From: Ettlia oleoabundans
Taxonomy: Eukaryota; Chlorophyta; Chlorophyceae; Chlamydomonadales
Direction of reading: 5' to 3'
Assembly (NCBI GenBank): GCA_019693395.1
Contig: JAAMXP010000150.1
Location: 1 to 28,260 of the forward strand
DNA: 28,260 nucleotides
Shown here: one piece after another, positions 27,989-28,260 of the stretch
How positions within the stretch are numbered: position 1 is the first letter of the stretch
Layout: the number at the start of each line of letters is the position of its first letter
The notes under the pieces: model-generated
The model's database searches: none
What the model was told of the DNA's origin: nothing
What the model saw: the letters and a program-made list of their open reading frames with translations, nothing else
Program-made: the position numbers and the translations under genes

Positions 27989-28260
27989 CTGTGGCAGCGG
28001 CAAGTGAAGTGAGGGGAAAGGATGATAACACAACAGCTGCGGTTTACAAAGCCTACTGCTAGGTGTATATCCTAGAAAACCCCGAACTGTTCAAGTGGTC
28101 TGGAACAATACACAAGGACTCCTTGCCCACCCTTCACGCCATCTGCAACCCACCCACCCGGCCACCTGCCAGGCACCTCCATCCACAGCTCGTCCAGGGC
28201 CCCTCCACCCCTCCATCCACACACCCACACACGCACGCAAGCACGCGTGCGCGCTCACAC
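27989..28260. other. right-edge sequence, probably intron
   Basis: Upstream of the last visible acceptor of the minus-strand right-edge gene, so probably its intron. The last 60 bases are a CA/CG-rich simple repeat (acacacgcacgcaagcacgc). No exon recognised. Confidence 0.5.

Noticed and set aside
1..28260. tRNA or rRNA genes, transposons or viral insertions
   Set aside because: No cloverleaf-like segment, rRNA core, reverse transcriptase, transposase or terminal-repeat pair was recognised by eye. A covariance-model and repeat-library search would be needed to exclude them formally.

Overview
The window looks like nuclear DNA of a green alga, most likely a core chlorophyte. It is GC-rich and gene-dense. 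The genes are split into many short exons by introns of roughly 100-600 bases with GT-AG or GC-AG ends. Low-complexity Ala/Ser/Gln/Glu tracts are common, one protein has a chloroplast transit peptide, and the closest recognisable families (ZIP4/SPO22, UNE2-like transporters) are ones I know from plants and other eukaryotes. There are no operons, Shine-Dalgarno sites, insertion sequences or CRISPR arrays. All exon models below come from splice signals, reading phase and family resemblance, with no transcript data.

Layout, left to right. (1) About 1-2455, minus: 5' part of a secreted subtilisin-like protease, cut by the left edge. (2) 2923-9114, minus: a protein of about 1,800 residues joining three copies of a Cys/His motif, TPR repeats, a huge disordered middle and a C-terminal J domain. 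This is the most novel gene here. (3) 9864-15755, minus: a 16-exon homologue of the meiotic crossover protein ZIP4/SPO22. (4) 16018-21211, minus: a 13-exon, 660-residue major facilitator transporter of the plant UNE2-like type. (5) 21667-23059, plus: a 175-residue coiled-coil protein divergent from the transporter. (6) 23596-25952, plus: a 249-residue predicted chloroplast protein with one membrane helix and a PH-like C-terminal region. (7) 27026-27988 and beyond, minus: the 3' end of an unrecognised gene cut by the right edge. The genes are functionally unrelated; only the divergent pair 4/5 might share a promoter.

The strongest genome-level signal is that exon-intron junctions have repeatedly been copied in tandem into the neighbouring intron. 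A four-copy 46-bp array carries the acceptor of the J-protein's last intron. A five-copy array of about 26 bp carries a donor in the transporter. A 70-bp duplication and a 107-bp-offset duplication carry two transporter acceptors, and a 155-bp-offset copy carries a donor in the plastid gene. Those decoy sites I followed lead to stops or frameshifts. Four of about 43 inferred introns use GC-AG ends, all with the donor CAG|GCAAG(C/T).
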